From NCBI GenBank assembly GCA_050943135.1, contig JBMNOP010000005.1, forward strand, positions 1-64,000: a stretch of 64,000 nucleotides of DNA. Direction: 5' to 3'. The position numbers and the translations under genes are program-made. Below, one piece after another: positions 51,709 to 60,836 of the stretch (positions are counted from its first letter, which is position 1; every line of letters starts with the position of its first letter). Under the pieces are notes generated by a model. The model was not told the origin of the DNA, made no database searches, and worked only from the letters and a program-made list of their open reading frames with translations. This stretch comes from RUG695 sp050943135. Its GTDB lineage: Bacteria; Planctomycetota; Planctomycetia; Pirellulales; Thermoguttaceae.

Positions 51709-52056
51709 AGAAGTCCCCGCCGAAGAGAAAGACAAAGAAAATCGAAACAGAGCGGATAGGAAACCACTTGCTCTGTTTCGGTTTAGAGCCGAGCGGATGG
51801 GGAGGAGCGAACGGGGTGAGAGTCCGGCAACCGGCGCGTTGGGCCAAGGGGGCAGACGAGCAGACGGTGGTTCCCGCGCCTTTTCAAATGACTGTTTCTG
51901 ACAATATATGACCGGAAGGGTTCGGTCTTTCCTTCGGGCGAAGGGGTGAAAACCTCGGCAATTTGAGGCACCTGCCGGCAGGCGAGGGAAGGGGAGAGCA
52001 AGGGTGTGTGAAGCCGGAGAGGGAACCTTGCGTCTGTTCTCAATTCCTCTTCCCAT
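51709..52056. other. Non-coding stretch between DUF1015 and DUF1598 genes
   Basis: About 350 bases of convergent intergenic DNA before the DUF1598 terminator. Overlapping frames on both strands carry no family pattern. Short inverted pieces occur (for example CCTGCCGGCAGG at 51970-51981), but no function is evident. Confidence 0.4.
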
Positions 52057-52091
52057 AAAAAACCGGAAAGCCGCGCCGAGCGACTTTCCGG
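52057..52091 (-). terminator. Intrinsic terminator of the DUF1598 gene
   Basis: On the minus strand CCGGAAAG/CTTTCCGG (52091-52084 with 52070-52063) closes a GC-rich loop and is followed by six T (52062-52057). It lies 37 bp past the stop. Confidence 0.92.
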
Positions 52092-52128
52092 CAGTTCGAT
52101 GCACCGTATTTTTCGGCCGACCGATTTT

Positions 52129-53592
52129 TTAATCCCACCACCAAACGGAACCGTTGTCGGTCTTGGCGGTTTCGGTTTTCTGTCGGGCGACCTTACCGTC
52201 TTTGTCTGCGATAAGATGTTCAGCCGAAAGTGCGGTTTGCGGTTCGATCATCACACCGCCCCCGACCGGGAATGAGACGGTGCTCTTTCCGTGGAAGACG
52301 ATGTTGACGGCCGTCTCGGCCTTTTGGATCGGTTCGACCGTTTCGACGGAGTAGCTCTCTTCATTGCCGAGGAAGTCCATCGACCAGTCGGCTTTTGTGT
52401 AGATATCCTCTTTTTGGAGCCATGCCGCGACCACCGACATGTCGATCAGGTTGCGCAGATCGGAATAGACCGGAATCGCCGCGGCGATCTTCGAGAACTG
52501 TTCGGTGAAACTCTTTGTGTAAGTGCGGCTTGCCTTGTTCGCTTTCCCTGTCGCGAAACGCTTTCCCCCCGAGGCGACAAGCTCGTCTTCACCGACCAGT
52601 TTGACGCCGTCACCGAGGATCGCGATCCCGAGTCCGTCGTCGGTCTGAACCACGCAGTCGTAGTCGGGCTGGAAGAACCAACGAACCAAGGAGTTCTTCG
52701 CCATTGCCTGCGGATTCGATTTCTCTACGTAGTTGGTCATCGCGACCGGTTTCTCTTCCAGGCCGATCCCGATCAGTTTCATCCGGTAGTCAGCCGCCAC
52801 CAGCGAGAAGGCAAAGTGAGTGTTGGGCGAGATTCCCCAAATCTTGACATCCTGCAGACCGAGCGCGTTGCGGATCCCGTCGGCGTACTCTTCGACCTGA
52901 GCGTTATCTGCAACACTCGGCTGTGTGGCGGTGCGAAGGAACTTCTGCATTTCCACCAAGCCCTCCTGGGTCGGATCGATTGAGCAACCGATCAGTTCGG
53001 TCGGTTTGGTATTTGCGGGATAGGCACGCAGCGCGACGACCAGGTCTGAAAGTTTCAGTGTCGGGCGACCGCTCGTCACCCCCACCTGCGACTGTTCGAT
53101 CCCGGGCTGCCACCCTTCGGCGGGCCCGGCGATCACGATATCTTTGGTTTCGGGGTAGAAGAAAACGTAATCGATCTTTTCGAGACCGGCAAGATTTTCC
53201 ATCTCCGGCGTGACCGTGCCGCCGTTATCTTTGAGGGCCTGTTCCAGACGATTGAGCGAAACCTTGCGCATCGTGCTCGGTTTGTTCATGTCGCCCGGGA
53301 TCCCCCGGTAGGCGGCCTCTTGCCGGGCTCGGTCAACGACTTTATCGGCATCGGAGGCTTTGAAGAGGACGCCGTCGGCCAGCGCGACCCCGGAAAGCGA
53401 GGAATAGCCCGAGCCGCCGTAACCACCGCCACCATAACCGCCGCCGTAACTACCGCCACCGTAACCACCGCCACCGTAACCACCGCGACTGCCGCCGCCA
53501 TATTGGGCGCTGGCCGATGACGCCGGCAGCGCGATCAACGAAAAGACCGCAAAACCGATGGCGGCACGACCGATCAAATCTTTCACTTTCAT
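52129..53592 (-). CDS. DUF1598 planctomycete exported protein with Gly/Tyr-rich N-terminus
   Basis: A 487-residue exported protein. ATG 53592 follows AGAGGCAA; the longer frame to 53724 is not used. The signal peptide is GFAVFSLIALPASSASAQ. Then comes a 30-residue Gly/Tyr tract (GGGGYGGGSYGGGYGG) of low complexity, followed by the DUF1598-like region: VVDRARQEAAYRGIPGDMNK, KVSLNRLEQALKDNGGTVTP, GLEKIDYVFFYPETKDIVIA, VVALRAYPANTKPTELIGCS, VKIWGISPNTHFAFSLVAAD and MKLIGIGLEEKPVAM. This family is almost confined to planctomycetes; role unknown. The tail ends in GSVWWWD. It is probably an envelope or surface protein, transcribed alone. Confidence 0.85.
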   Translation of the reverse strand: MKVKDLIGRAAIGFAVFSLIALPASSASAQYGGGSRGGYGGGGYGGGSYGGGYGGGGYGGSGYSSLSGVALADGVLFKASDADKVVDRARQEAAYRGIPGDMNKPSTMRKVSLNRLEQALKDNGGTVTPEMENLAGLEKIDYVFFYPETKDIVIAGPAEGWQPGIEQSQVGVTSGRPTLKLSDLVVALRAYPANTKPTELIGCSIDPTQEGLVEMQKFLRTATQPSVADNAQVEEYADGIRNALGLQDVKIWGISPNTHFAFSLVAADYRMKLIGIGLEEKPVAMTNYVEKSNPQAMAKNSLVRWFFQPDYDCVVQTDDGLGIAILGDGVKLVGEDELVASGGKRFATGKANKASRTYTKSFTEQFSKIAAAIPVYSDLRNLIDMSVVAAWLQKEDIYTKADWSMDFLGNEESYSVETVEPIQKAETAVNIVFHGKSTVSFPVGGGVMIEPQTALSAEHLIADKDGKVARQKTETAKTDNGSVWWWD

Positions 53593-53986
53593 AAATTGCC
53601 TCTGATCTGTTCCGATTATCAAGACAACACACCATGGGTGCCGGAACCCCGTTTGGGCGATATCGCCCATTATCTCCATCTTTCCCTTTCGGTTTTTCGC
53701 GGGAAATTCTTCAAGTCGGGTCAAGATAACACCCCCGTTCTCAACATTCTACATGGTTAAAATAGGCAAGACAAGTCAGGTGTGGGGGAAACCACAACGT
53801 TTTAATGATAAAAGCTTGAATATTTCGGTGTTATAACGATTGTAGCGCTTCAAAGGCACGGAATGTTGAGCAGTCCTCTCCCATTGCGATAAACAACGGG
53901 GCAGGGTATTTCCCGACGCGTGTTTTTCCATCGGGAAATTTGGATATGGAATCTTTTGCCGGTTCAGAACGGGAACAGGAATTTCG
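53593..53986. other. Divergent intergenic region between DUF1598 and glf genes
   Basis: A 394-bp region without a gene. It holds one TAACGATT (53834-53841), the 8-mer also repeated four times near 46.1 kb, inside an AT-rich stretch. Promoters for both neighbours must lie here, but none is clear by eye. Confidence 0.4.
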
Positions 53987-55180
53987 ATGCCAACGGTGTT
54001 TGCCGACTCGGTGAGATTACCGGAACTTCTGGCCGCGTGCCGACGACCGATCGTCGTTGTCGGAAGCGGTATCTTCGGTAGTGTGGTGGCCGAACGTCTT
54101 GCCGAGGGGAGCGGTCGCGATGTTTTCGTGTTGGAACGGCGTAGTCATATTGGGGGGAACTCCCATTCGGAGATCGATCCGGAAACCGGAATCGAGGTTC
54201 ATCGGTACGGTTCGCATATCTTCCACACAAAATCGGAAAAGGTTTGGAACTACATCTCCCGGTTTACACGATTCAACACCTATCGGCATAAGGTGATGAT
54301 TACCTATCACGATCGGGTTTACGCGATGCCGATTTCGCTGATGACCATCAACGCCTTTTTCGGAAAGAATCTCAAACCGGCCGAAGTCGAGGCTTTTCTG
54401 GCCGAATCGACCGAAAAGTTTCGGAACCGCGTTCCTGCCAATCTCGAGGAAAAAGCGATCGCTCTCATCGGCGAAGATCTCTACCGCGCGTTTATCGACG
54501 GATATACATCGAAACAGTGGGGCCGTCCGGCGATAGAACTACCGGCCGAAATCATTACCCGCCTACCGGTCCGCCGCAATTACAACATCGATTACTTTGA
54601 CGATCCCTTTCAGGGGATTCCGCTCGACGGCTACGGCAAACTCTTCGAGCGGTTGCTCGACCACCCGAAGATCCGTGTTTTTCCGAACACCGACTACTTT
54701 GACGTTCGCCACCTGATTCCGGAGAATACCGAGGTGGTCTGGACGGGGATGGCCGACCAGATTTTGGACTATAAATACGGGCCTCTCGAGTGGCGCGGAC
54801 TCCGCTTTGAATGGGAAACGCTCGAAGTCGGCGACTGGCAAGGGACTTCGGTGATGAACTACGCCGATCGGGAGATTCCCTGGACACGTATCCATGAGTT
54901 TAAGCATTACCACCCGGAACGCGCCGTTTTTGAATCCGGCAAGACGGTCATCTGCCGCGAGTTTCCCGCGGCATGGAACCCGGGCGATGAAGCCTATTAC
55001 CCGATAAACAACGAAAGAAACCACGCACTCTATCAAAAGTATGCCGACGAAATTTTACGGCGGCCGGGATGGCACCTCGGCGGGCGGCTGGGTGCCTATC
55101 GGTACTGGGATATGGATAAAGCGGTCGAGCATGCGCTCGACCTTTACGAACACGCGTTTTGCTCCGGCGATGTCGGGTAA
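53987..55180 (+). CDS. glf: UDP-galactopyranose mutase
   Basis: FAD enzyme that converts UDP-galactopyranose to UDP-galactofuranose for surface glycans. The 397 residues show the FAD site PIVVVGSGIFGSVVAERLAE near 21, LERRSHIGGN near 48, YGSHIFHTKSEKVW near 75, GYTSKQWGRP near 170 and FDDPFQGIPLDGYGKLFE near 205. The final part has NYADREIPWTRIHEFKHYHP near 285 and GRLGAYRYWDMDKAVEHAL near 365, both typical. It heads an operon with a GtrA-type flippase and a GT2 glycosyltransferase at 33-bp and 15-bp spacing. The start at ATG 53987 follows CAGGAAT. Confidence 0.96.
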   Translation: MPTVFADSVRLPELLAACRRPIVVVGSGIFGSVVAERLAEGSGRDVFVLERRSHIGGNSHSEIDPETGIEVHRYGSHIFHTKSEKVWNYISRFTRFNTYRHKVMITYHDRVYAMPISLMTINAFFGKNLKPAEVEAFLAESTEKFRNRVPANLEEKAIALIGEDLYRAFIDGYTSKQWGRPAIELPAEIITRLPVRRNYNIDYFDDPFQGIPLDGYGKLFERLLDHPKIRVFPNTDYFDVRHLIPENTEVVWTGMADQILDYKYGPLEWRGLRFEWETLEVGDWQGTSVMNYADREIPWTRIHEFKHYHPERAVFESGKTVICREFPAAWNPGDEAYYPINNERNHALYQKYADEILRRPGWHLGGRLGAYRYWDMDKAVEHALDLYEHAFCSGDVG

Positions 55181-55213
55181 CACCCCCTCTCCCCGCCCTG
55201 CCCGATCAACGTC

Positions 55214-55663
55214 ATGACCAGAAAAAAGAACGCCGAATCAGAAGAAACGAAAAAGACGCCGGAAGCCTCTTCCCCATTGGGAGAACTGTTTCGCTACGGT
55301 TTGATCGGTGTCACGGGCGCAACGCTCGATGCCGTCCTTTTTTATCTGTTGACCCGCGCCGGCGTTCACTATCAGGTCGCCAACCTGCTGAGTGTCTCTT
55401 GCGGGATCATCAACAATTTTTTCCTGAACGCCTTTTTCAATTTTAAAACGAAGAACCGCCTGGTTCGCCGTTTCTGCTGTTTCTATCTGATCGGAATGTT
55501 CGGGTGGGGGATCAGCGCGCTGTTGCTCTATCTGTTCATCGAAATATGGGGGCTGCCGCCATTGACATCGAAATTGGTGATCATTTTTATCGTGACCGTC
55601 GTTCAGTTTACTTTGAACAAAACATTTACGTTTGCCCGAGGATCCATACATACCGGTTCCTGA
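55214..55663 (+). CDS. GtrA-family membrane protein
   Basis: A 149-residue protein with four helices: LFRYGLIGVTGATLDAVLFYLL, VANLLSVSCGIINNFFLNAF, CFYLIGMFGWGISALLLYLF and LVIIFIVTVVQFTLNKTFTF, the standard GtrA pattern with FNFKTK after helix two and NKTFTF at the end. GtrA proteins are thought to flip or help transfer lipid-linked sugars across the inner membrane. The basic/acidic 20-residue N-terminus is extra. It lies between glf and a GT2 gene, suggesting a role in placing a sugar from a lipid carrier on a surface glycan. Confidence 0.9.
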   Translation: MTRKKNAESEETKKTPEASSPLGELFRYGLIGVTGATLDAVLFYLLTRAGVHYQVANLLSVSCGIINNFFLNAFFNFKTKNRLVRRFCCFYLIGMFGWGISALLLYLFIEIWGLPPLTSKLVIIFIVTVVQFTLNKTFTFARGSIHTGS

Positions 55664-55678
55664 CCGGAGGAGTCAGCC

Positions 55679-56398
55679 ATGCTCGAACTCGCTGTTGTCA
55701 TTCCCGTATATAACGAAGAAGCGTGCATCGTTTCGGTTCTTGAAAAGTGGATCGAGGTCCTGAACCGCCTCGGCATCGATTACCGAATCGACGTGTATAA
55801 CGATGGCTCAAAAGACAATTCTCTCGAGGTAATGAAAGAAACCGAGCCGCGGTTTGCCGGACGGCTCGCAGTGCACGACAAGCCGAACGGAGGGCACGGC
55901 AACACCATCTTGACGGGATATCTGGCCAATTGCGAAAAGGCCGAGTGGATTTTCCAAGTCGACTCCGACGACGAAATGAGTCCCGAGTCGTTCCCCGGGC
56001 TCTGGAGAAAGCGTGCCGACTACGATTTCCTCGTCGGACGGCGCGACGGGCGAAAACAACCGCTCCCACGTAGAGTAATGAGCGCCGTCTCGCGCCTGAC
56101 CGTGCGTATCTTCTATGGAAAGAGTGTCTGGGATGTCAACACACCGTACCGTCTGATGCGTACAAGTGTTTTCGCCCCGATTTACCGACTCATTCCGCTC
56201 GACACGTTTGCTCCGAACGTCATTATCACCGGGATGGCCGCCAAACGGCGCCTCCGATCGTGCGAGATCCCCGTCCCGCAACAAGACCGTCAAACGGGCG
56301 AGGTTTCGATCAAGAAATGGAAACTTTTCAAAGCCGCTATGAAGAGCTTCCGACAGACGGCCTGTTTCGCTCTGTGTAAATCACGAAAACGGGTTTGA
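55679..56398 (+). CDS. Family 2 glycosyltransferase
   Basis: A 239-residue GT-A enzyme. ELAVVIPVYNEEACIVSVLE is the nucleotide-binding start, VYNDGSKDNSLEV carries the first Asp, and FQVDSDDEMSPESF is a DxD-like metal site near 100. VNTPYRLMRTSVF and IITGMAAKRRLR follow. No C-terminal membrane helices are present, unlike DPM/GtrB enzymes, so it is soluble or peripheral. It follows gtrA by 15 bp and would make a polyprenyl-phosphate sugar or extend a glycan. Sugar donor unknown. Confidence 0.9.
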   Translation: MLELAVVIPVYNEEACIVSVLEKWIEVLNRLGIDYRIDVYNDGSKDNSLEVMKETEPRFAGRLAVHDKPNGGHGNTILTGYLANCEKAEWIFQVDSDDEMSPESFPGLWRKRADYDFLVGRRDGRKQPLPRRVMSAVSRLTVRIFYGKSVWDVNTPYRLMRTSVFAPIYRLIPLDTFAPNVIITGMAAKRRLRSCEIPVPQQDRQTGEVSIKKWKLFKAAMKSFRQTACFALCKSRKRV

Positions 56399-56930
56399 TC
56401 CCAAACGAAATATGAATTCAAGACGATCCGTCGAACGGCAAGTCCGCTGTGCCGGGCCCGAAAACCGTGTCGGAACTCCGTGTGGATCATATTTAACGTT
56501 GGGTCAGGCTTTATACGTTGCCAACACAACACCGGTCTGTATTTACGTAAGCGATAAGTCTTCTTTCCATTGCCTCGCTTTTCTGCCTCTGACGGTATTG
56601 CACGATTTGTGTATCTTCCATTCCGAAGAACACAAAACGTGTTCGGCTTTTGCCCTTTCCGGGCACTCGAAATAAGAAGTATTCCCCGTGAGACCGACCG
56701 ATCACGCAACAGGTCCCGGGGGGCGACGAGGCGAGGGGCACAAACTGCTTCGCGGAATCCGTTTGCTTATTATCTGCTCTTTTTGTCCATGCCCGGTTCG
56801 ACCGGGAAGGGAAGGGTCACCCTTTATCCGGCACTCACTTTTTGCCCTCTGTCACAGGGCGGCAATCCGTTTCGGTGAGAAGTAAGGGGGAATTCCCCGT
56901 TGTATTAACAGGGAATGTATCGATCACCGT
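56399..56930. other. Gene-poor region between the GT2 gene and HU
   Basis: About 530 bases without a supported gene. A possible plus-strand frame (56412-56675) is Cys/Ser-rich and has no family pattern or ribosome site. An ATTCCC/GGGAAT inverted repeat lies at 56890-56914. The GT2 gene has no obvious terminator before this. Confidence 0.4.
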
Positions 56931-56961
56931 CAAAAAAAGCCGAGACCTCACGGCACCGGCT
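56931..56961 (-). terminator. Intrinsic terminator of the HU gene
   Basis: On the minus strand AGCCG/CGGCT (56961-56957 with 56942-56938) closes a 14-base loop with further pairing and is followed by seven T (56938-56932). Confidence 0.75.
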
Positions 56962-56998
56962 TTCTGTCGGAACATAAAGGCAAAAGAGCGGGCGAGGA

Positions 56999-57319
56999 TC
57001 AGGCCATCTCTTTGAGGGCTTTCAACGCCTTGATCTTGATTTTGTGGTGTGCCGGTTTGGCCGGGATGTTGCGAATTTCGCCGGTGAAGGGGTTTTTCAC
57101 GTCTTTACGGGCTTTTTGAGCCGGGACGAGCTTCTTTTCGATCTTGAGAAGACTGGGAAGAGTAAAGCTACCGGGACCCTTTGCGCTGAGGCTATTGGCG
57201 ATTTGGTTGCCAAGCTCACCGAGAACGGCGGAGACCTGTTTTTTGTCCAGACCGGTGTTCGCGGCAATGTTGGCGATAATCTGCGTTTTGGTCAGCGGCT
57301 TGTCATTTTTGGCGGCCAT
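56999..57319 (-). CDS. HU-family DNA-binding protein
   Basis: A 106-residue nucleoid protein that binds and bends DNA. ATG 57319 follows AGAGGAAC; the longer frame is not used. LTKTQIIANIAANTGLDKKQ is the N-terminal helical dimer half, followed by VSAVLGELGNQIANSLSAKG, PGSFTLPSLLKIEKKLVPAQ and KARKDVKNPFTGEIRNIPAK. In standard HU the arm has the G(E/R)NPQTG motif; here it is VKNPFTGEIRNIPAKPAHHK, a planctomycete-like variation with basic C-terminal helix. A TTGACA/CATAAT promoter lies upstream. It is monocistronic. Confidence 0.92.
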   Translation of the reverse strand: MAAKNDKPLTKTQIIANIAANTGLDKKQVSAVLGELGNQIANSLSAKGPGSFTLPSLLKIEKKLVPAQKARKDVKNPFTGEIRNIPAKPAHHKIKIKALKALKEMA

Positions 57320-57448
57320 TGTTGTTCCTCTTTTAGTAATACAAAATTGTCTAAACCAAAAACGGAGCGGGAAAACCTGCTTCATCGTAACCGAATTTCT
57401 TCTTCGAGTGGAAACGAAAAACCACTTCGTCCCGCCCGATGCGGGTGT

Positions 57449-57478
57449 ATTATGTTCGAAAGACAAGGGTTTTGTCAA
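57449..57478 (-). promoter_or_regulatory. Promoter of the HU gene
   Basis: On the minus strand a perfect TTGACA (57478-57473) and CATAAT (57454-57449) are 18 bases apart. The leader before ATG 57319 is about 120 bases. The region 57320-57723 contains nothing else clear apart from a TATACT (57596-57601) that could belong to paaK. Confidence 0.75.
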
Positions 57479-57723
57479 TCCATCTTTCGAAAAAACAGCA
57501 AAAAAAAGTATATTTTCTCCGATTTTTTGGCTTGAACCCGGTTTTTGGGGGGAATAGTGAGTCCGGAGGGACTTTTCTCCTTTACCGCGATAAAGTATAC
57601 TACTCCCAACCATCTCAATTGCCCCCGGGAGCTGGGCGTTTCGGCTTGCGACGGATGTTTCTTCCCGGTTTTTGTTTCAGGTCTTTCAAAAACGCCCTAA
57701 AGACCGTAAAGAAGTGAAGATTT

Positions 57724-59046
57724 ATGTGTACGTGTGATCAGCACATCAATGCGATCAACAGTCCTGATTACCTTCCCGTTGAGGTGCTCCGCAAGCTCCA
57801 GTGGCGGAAGTTTCAGACCGTGTTGAACTATACCTATGCAAATGTTGCCTGGTACCGAGAGAAGATGAAAGAGGCGGGTGTCAAGCCGGAAGATATCCGC
57901 TCGCTTGACGATGTAAAGTATCTGCCGACGATCGTCAAAACCGACTTACGCGATACTTATCCCTTCGGCATGATGGCGGTCGATATGAAAGACGTCGTCC
58001 GTGTCCACGCCAGCAGTGGGACGACGGGCAAACCGATCGTTCTTCCCTACACCCGCGGTGACCTCGAGGTCTGGACCGAGTGCGTTGCCCGCGGCATGGC
58101 CGGAATCGGTATTGCCTGTGAAGACGTCGTCCAGGTTTCTTACGGCTATGGTCTATTCACCGGTGGCTTGGGCGCTCATCAAGGAGCGGCATTCCTCGGG
58201 GCGACGGTTGTTCCGATGTCTGGCGGAAATACCGAACGACAATTGGACCTGATGCGCGATTTCGGTGTTACGACGATTGCCTGCACGCCGAGCTATTTTG
58301 TTCATCTGATTGGCAAAGCCCGGGAAATGGGTTTTGAGTGGAAAGAAACGAAGCTCAAACGCGGTATTTTCGGCGCCGAGCCGTGGACGAACGAAATGCG
58401 TCGGCATATCGAAGAGACTGCCGGAATCAAAGCCTATGAAATTTACGGACTGACCGAGATCATTGGTCCCGGGGTTGCCATGGATTGTCTCTGTCAGTCC
58501 GGACCGCACATATACGAAGATCGCTTCTATCCCGAAATTCTCGACCCGGACACACTCGAATTGGTTCCGGACGGGGAATACGGCGAACTCGTTTTCACAA
58601 CCCTCGACAAACAGGCGATGCCGCTGATCCGCTATCGTACCCGTGACATCACCCGTCTGGTTCCCGAACAGTGCGAATGCGGCCGCACGGTCCGACGATT
58701 CGACCGTATTTCTCACCGCAGTGACGACATGATGATCATCCGCGGCGTTAATATTTTCCCGGGTCAGATCGAAGCGGCGCTCCTCTCCATCGAGGGGACC
58801 GCTCCCCACTACCAAATCGTTTTGACCCGCGATGCTTTGGGGCTCGACAACATCGAAGTTCAGGTTGAAATTTCTCCCGAAAAATTTGGCGATACCCACC
58901 GAGAGATCGACGAGTTTAAGAAAAAGGTCGCGACGAAAATTCAGCACGTGACCGGCATCCGTATCGGCGTGCTCCTTGTCGAGCCGGGACGGATTCCGAG
59001 AAGCGAAGGGAAAGCCCGCCGCGTTATCGACAACCGCAACAGGTAA
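57724..59046 (+). CDS. paaK: Phenylacetate-CoA ligase family protein
   Basis: An AMP-forming ligase of 440 residues. VRVHASSGTTGKPIVLPYTR near 92 is the P-loop, YGYGLFTGGLGAHQGAAFLG near 140 the aryl-binding region, IYGLTEIIGPG near 240 and LVPDGEYGELVFTTL near 278. The final IPRSEGKARRVIDNR carries the catalytic Lys. Length and order match PaaK, which makes phenylacetyl-CoA from phenylacetate, or indolepyruvate-linked aryl acids in fermenting bacteria; no paa cluster is seen, so a reverse role in forming ATP from aryl-CoA is possible. The N-terminal CTCDQHIN is unusual but short. A weak promoter (TATACT) lies about 125 bp upstream. Confidence 0.92.
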   Translation: MCTCDQHINAINSPDYLPVEVLRKLQWRKFQTVLNYTYANVAWYREKMKEAGVKPEDIRSLDDVKYLPTIVKTDLRDTYPFGMMAVDMKDVVRVHASSGTTGKPIVLPYTRGDLEVWTECVARGMAGIGIACEDVVQVSYGYGLFTGGLGAHQGAAFLGATVVPMSGGNTERQLDLMRDFGVTTIACTPSYFVHLIGKAREMGFEWKETKLKRGIFGAEPWTNEMRRHIEETAGIKAYEIYGLTEIIGPGVAMDCLCQSGPHIYEDRFYPEILDPDTLELVPDGEYGELVFTTLDKQAMPLIRYRTRDITRLVPEQCECGRTVRRFDRISHRSDDMMIIRGVNIFPGQIEAALLSIEGTAPHYQIVLTRDALGLDNIEVQVEISPEKFGDTHREIDEFKKKVATKIQHVTGIRIGVLLVEPGRIPRSEGKARRVIDNRNR

Positions 59047-59088
59047 TCCGACGGCTTTTCCCGCACACCTTTCCCGATCCGGGCATTC

Positions 59089-59442
59089 TTAGTCCTTTTT
59101 CTTCCATCGGAACCAAAGGAGCGAGAAAGCCTGGTAGATGAAAAGGGCGACGACCGAAGCCACGACCGAAACGATCAGTCCTGCCGGGCTGAAAGGGTTG
59201 AAGTCATCGAGTTCGCGCCATGTCGTCAGGGCGAGAAACCCGGTACAGCTTCCGGTCAGCCCGACCAGAAAAACGGTAAAGGGACCGCGACGCCACTCCC
59301 CTCCCCACACGAGAAGTCGCGTGAGAAGCCCGACAATATAGGCGAACCCCACCCAAAGGAGAATCACGTTTACGACATTCTGCATTTTGGGTGGAAAATT
59401 CAGCTGGAGCAGCACGTCCAGTTTCGAGAGGAACACTTCCAT
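59089..59442 (-). CDS. Small integral membrane protein, 117 aa
   Basis: Not recognised with certainty. Three hydrophobic segments are visible: VVNVILLWVGFAYIVGLLTR, FTVFLVGLTGSCTGFLALT and AGLIVSVVASVVALFIYQAF, with a basic end FRWKKKD. The last segment resembles the glycine-rich helices of GlsB/YeaQ/YmgE-type proteins, but the similarity is weak. It lies 48 bp after the 86-aa lipoprotein gene on the same strand and may share its transcript. Confidence 0.7.
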   Translation of the reverse strand: MEVFLSKLDVLLQLNFPPKMQNVVNVILLWVGFAYIVGLLTRLLVWGGEWRRGPFTVFLVGLTGSCTGFLALTTWRELDDFNPFSPAGLIVSVVASVVALFIYQAFSLLWFRWKKKD

Positions 59443-59490
59443 CTTCTGTCTCCTGCCGTTTTACCGTGCCCGGGGGCGGCCAAGCAAACG

Positions 59491-59751
59491 TTAGCGCTGC
59501 TGCGGAAGTGATTCTTCCTGAGAGAGCTGACGGTTGACCTGTTCGCGTTTCATCCGATCAACCTCACCCTGGAATTGAAATTCGTTTCCCGCCGGAAAAT
59601 ACTGAATCTGGTTGTCGAGATAGTAGGGACTCGGCAGGGTTTGGCCGTTCTGCGTCATTTGGCAACCGGTCAGCACCGTAGCGGCGCCTGCGGCCAAAAT
59701 CGATATCAACCCACCGACGATCCAGCGGTTTCTGGTATTCATTCGTTCCAT
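59491..59751 (-). CDS. Small lipoprotein, planctomycete type
   Basis: An 86-residue protein with signal peptide ending in ATVLTGC (Cys30). The mature part reads MTQNGQTLPSPYYLDNQIQY then FPAGNEFQFQGEVDRMKREQ. The pattern LPSPYYL---IQYFPAG-EF with a charged helical tail recurs in small planctomycete envelope proteins as I recall them. ATG 59751 follows AAGGGG; a second ATG lies at 59742. Function unknown. It is the first gene of a leftward pair and is divergent from comB. Confidence 0.75.
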   Translation of the reverse strand: MERMNTRNRWIVGGLISILAAGAATVLTGCQMTQNGQTLPSPYYLDNQIQYFPAGNEFQFQGEVDRMKREQVNRQLSQEESLPQQR

Positions 59752-59921
59752 CTGTGAAACCCCTTAACTCCGTTAAGCTGCGGTTTTGCCGACAATTTCG
59801 GCGTGGTCCAACACCGATTGTATCGGTTAATCGGATTGGGAGTCTTTAATCGAATTCAACGAAAAGAGAAACGAAAGTTGTTCGACCGACGCGGTCAACG
59901 AATGTGTAGGGTGTTTTTCCC

Positions 59922-60836
59922 ATGAGTCAATCTTTCAGCTCCGCACCGCGGCGCATCGATGTTTTTCCGATTCCCGACCTGATTCCGGTAGGGTACCGCC
60001 CCACGGCGGCCGTCTTTATCGACGTCCTCCGCGCGACGAGTACCATTGTCACTGCTCTTTCGGCCGGGGCCGAACAGGTGATCCCCGTGATGGAACCGGG
60101 GCAGGCGCTCAAAATGAAGGAGCTGCTTGAAAAGTCCGATCCCGCCAAACGGGGGAATATCCTCTTGGGGGGGGAACGCAACGCGGTCCTGATCGCAGGG
60201 TTCGACTTGGGAAATTCTCCCGCCTCCTACACTCCCGAACGGGTCGGGGGGAAAACCATTCTCTTTTCGACCACCAACGGGACACGCGCCATCTTGACTT
60301 TTGAACGGGTCAGCGGGACAGCTCCCGTAACCGAAGCGGAAAAGAACAGACGCGAAAGGGGCCCCAGCGTCGGGCAGGGGATGTTGACCATTCCGACCCA
60401 CGCGCGAACTCGTTCTTTCATCGCGTCGTTTTTGAATGCCCGTGCTCTCGTCGAAAAACTTCGTCCGTTCGATTCCGTCGGGATCGTTTGCGCGGGGACC
60501 GAGCTGCACTATACCGAAGAAGATACGTTGCTGGCCGGTCTGATCGTCTCGCGTTTGTTACGTGCCGCGGAGGAGGTGCCGGGGCTTCCCCGCCCCCTGC
60601 TAAACGTTCAGGCCGAAACTGCCGGATACCTCTGGGAATCGTTTTTGGAAACAGTGACACCCGAAACGCTCGAAAAACACCTCTGCGAAAGACTTGTTGC
60701 CAGCCGAGGGGGAGAGCACCTTCGGCGGGTCAACCTTCTTTCGGATGTGCGCGATGCTGCTCGGCTCGATCGGCTGGAAACGGTTCCGGAATATTGTTTG
60801 GGGAGTATTCGCCCGGTGTTGGACGGGGCAGACTGA
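59922..60836 (+). CDS. comB: Probable 2-phosphosulfolactate phosphatase (ComB)
   Basis: A 304-residue member of the ComB family. PTAAVFIDVLRATSTIVTAL near 28 and ILLGGERNAVLIAGFDLGNS near 88 contain the expected Asp/Arg and Glu/Arg; TILFSTTNGTRAIL near 121 is the Thr-Asn-Gly loop, and VGIVCAGTELHYTEEDTLLA follows near 190 with the acidic residues. An insertion of about 25 residues after TRAILTFERV is unusual. In methanogens the enzyme acts in coenzyme M synthesis; many bacteria carry it with unknown substrate, so the named reaction is only the family's. It lies alone, divergent from the small lipoprotein. Confidence 0.82.
   Translation: MSQSFSSAPRRIDVFPIPDLIPVGYRPTAAVFIDVLRATSTIVTALSAGAEQVIPVMEPGQALKMKELLEKSDPAKRGNILLGGERNAVLIAGFDLGNSPASYTPERVGGKTILFSTTNGTRAILTFERVSGTAPVTEAEKNRRERGPSVGQGMLTIPTHARTRSFIASFLNARALVEKLRPFDSVGIVCAGTELHYTEEDTLLAGLIVSRLLRAAEEVPGLPRPLLNVQAETAGYLWESFLETVTPETLEKHLCERLVASRGGEHLRRVNLLSDVRDAARLDRLETVPEYCLGSIRPVLDGAD

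Noticed and set aside
54555..55036. Minus-strand frames inside glf
   Set aside because: Shadows of the mutase gene.
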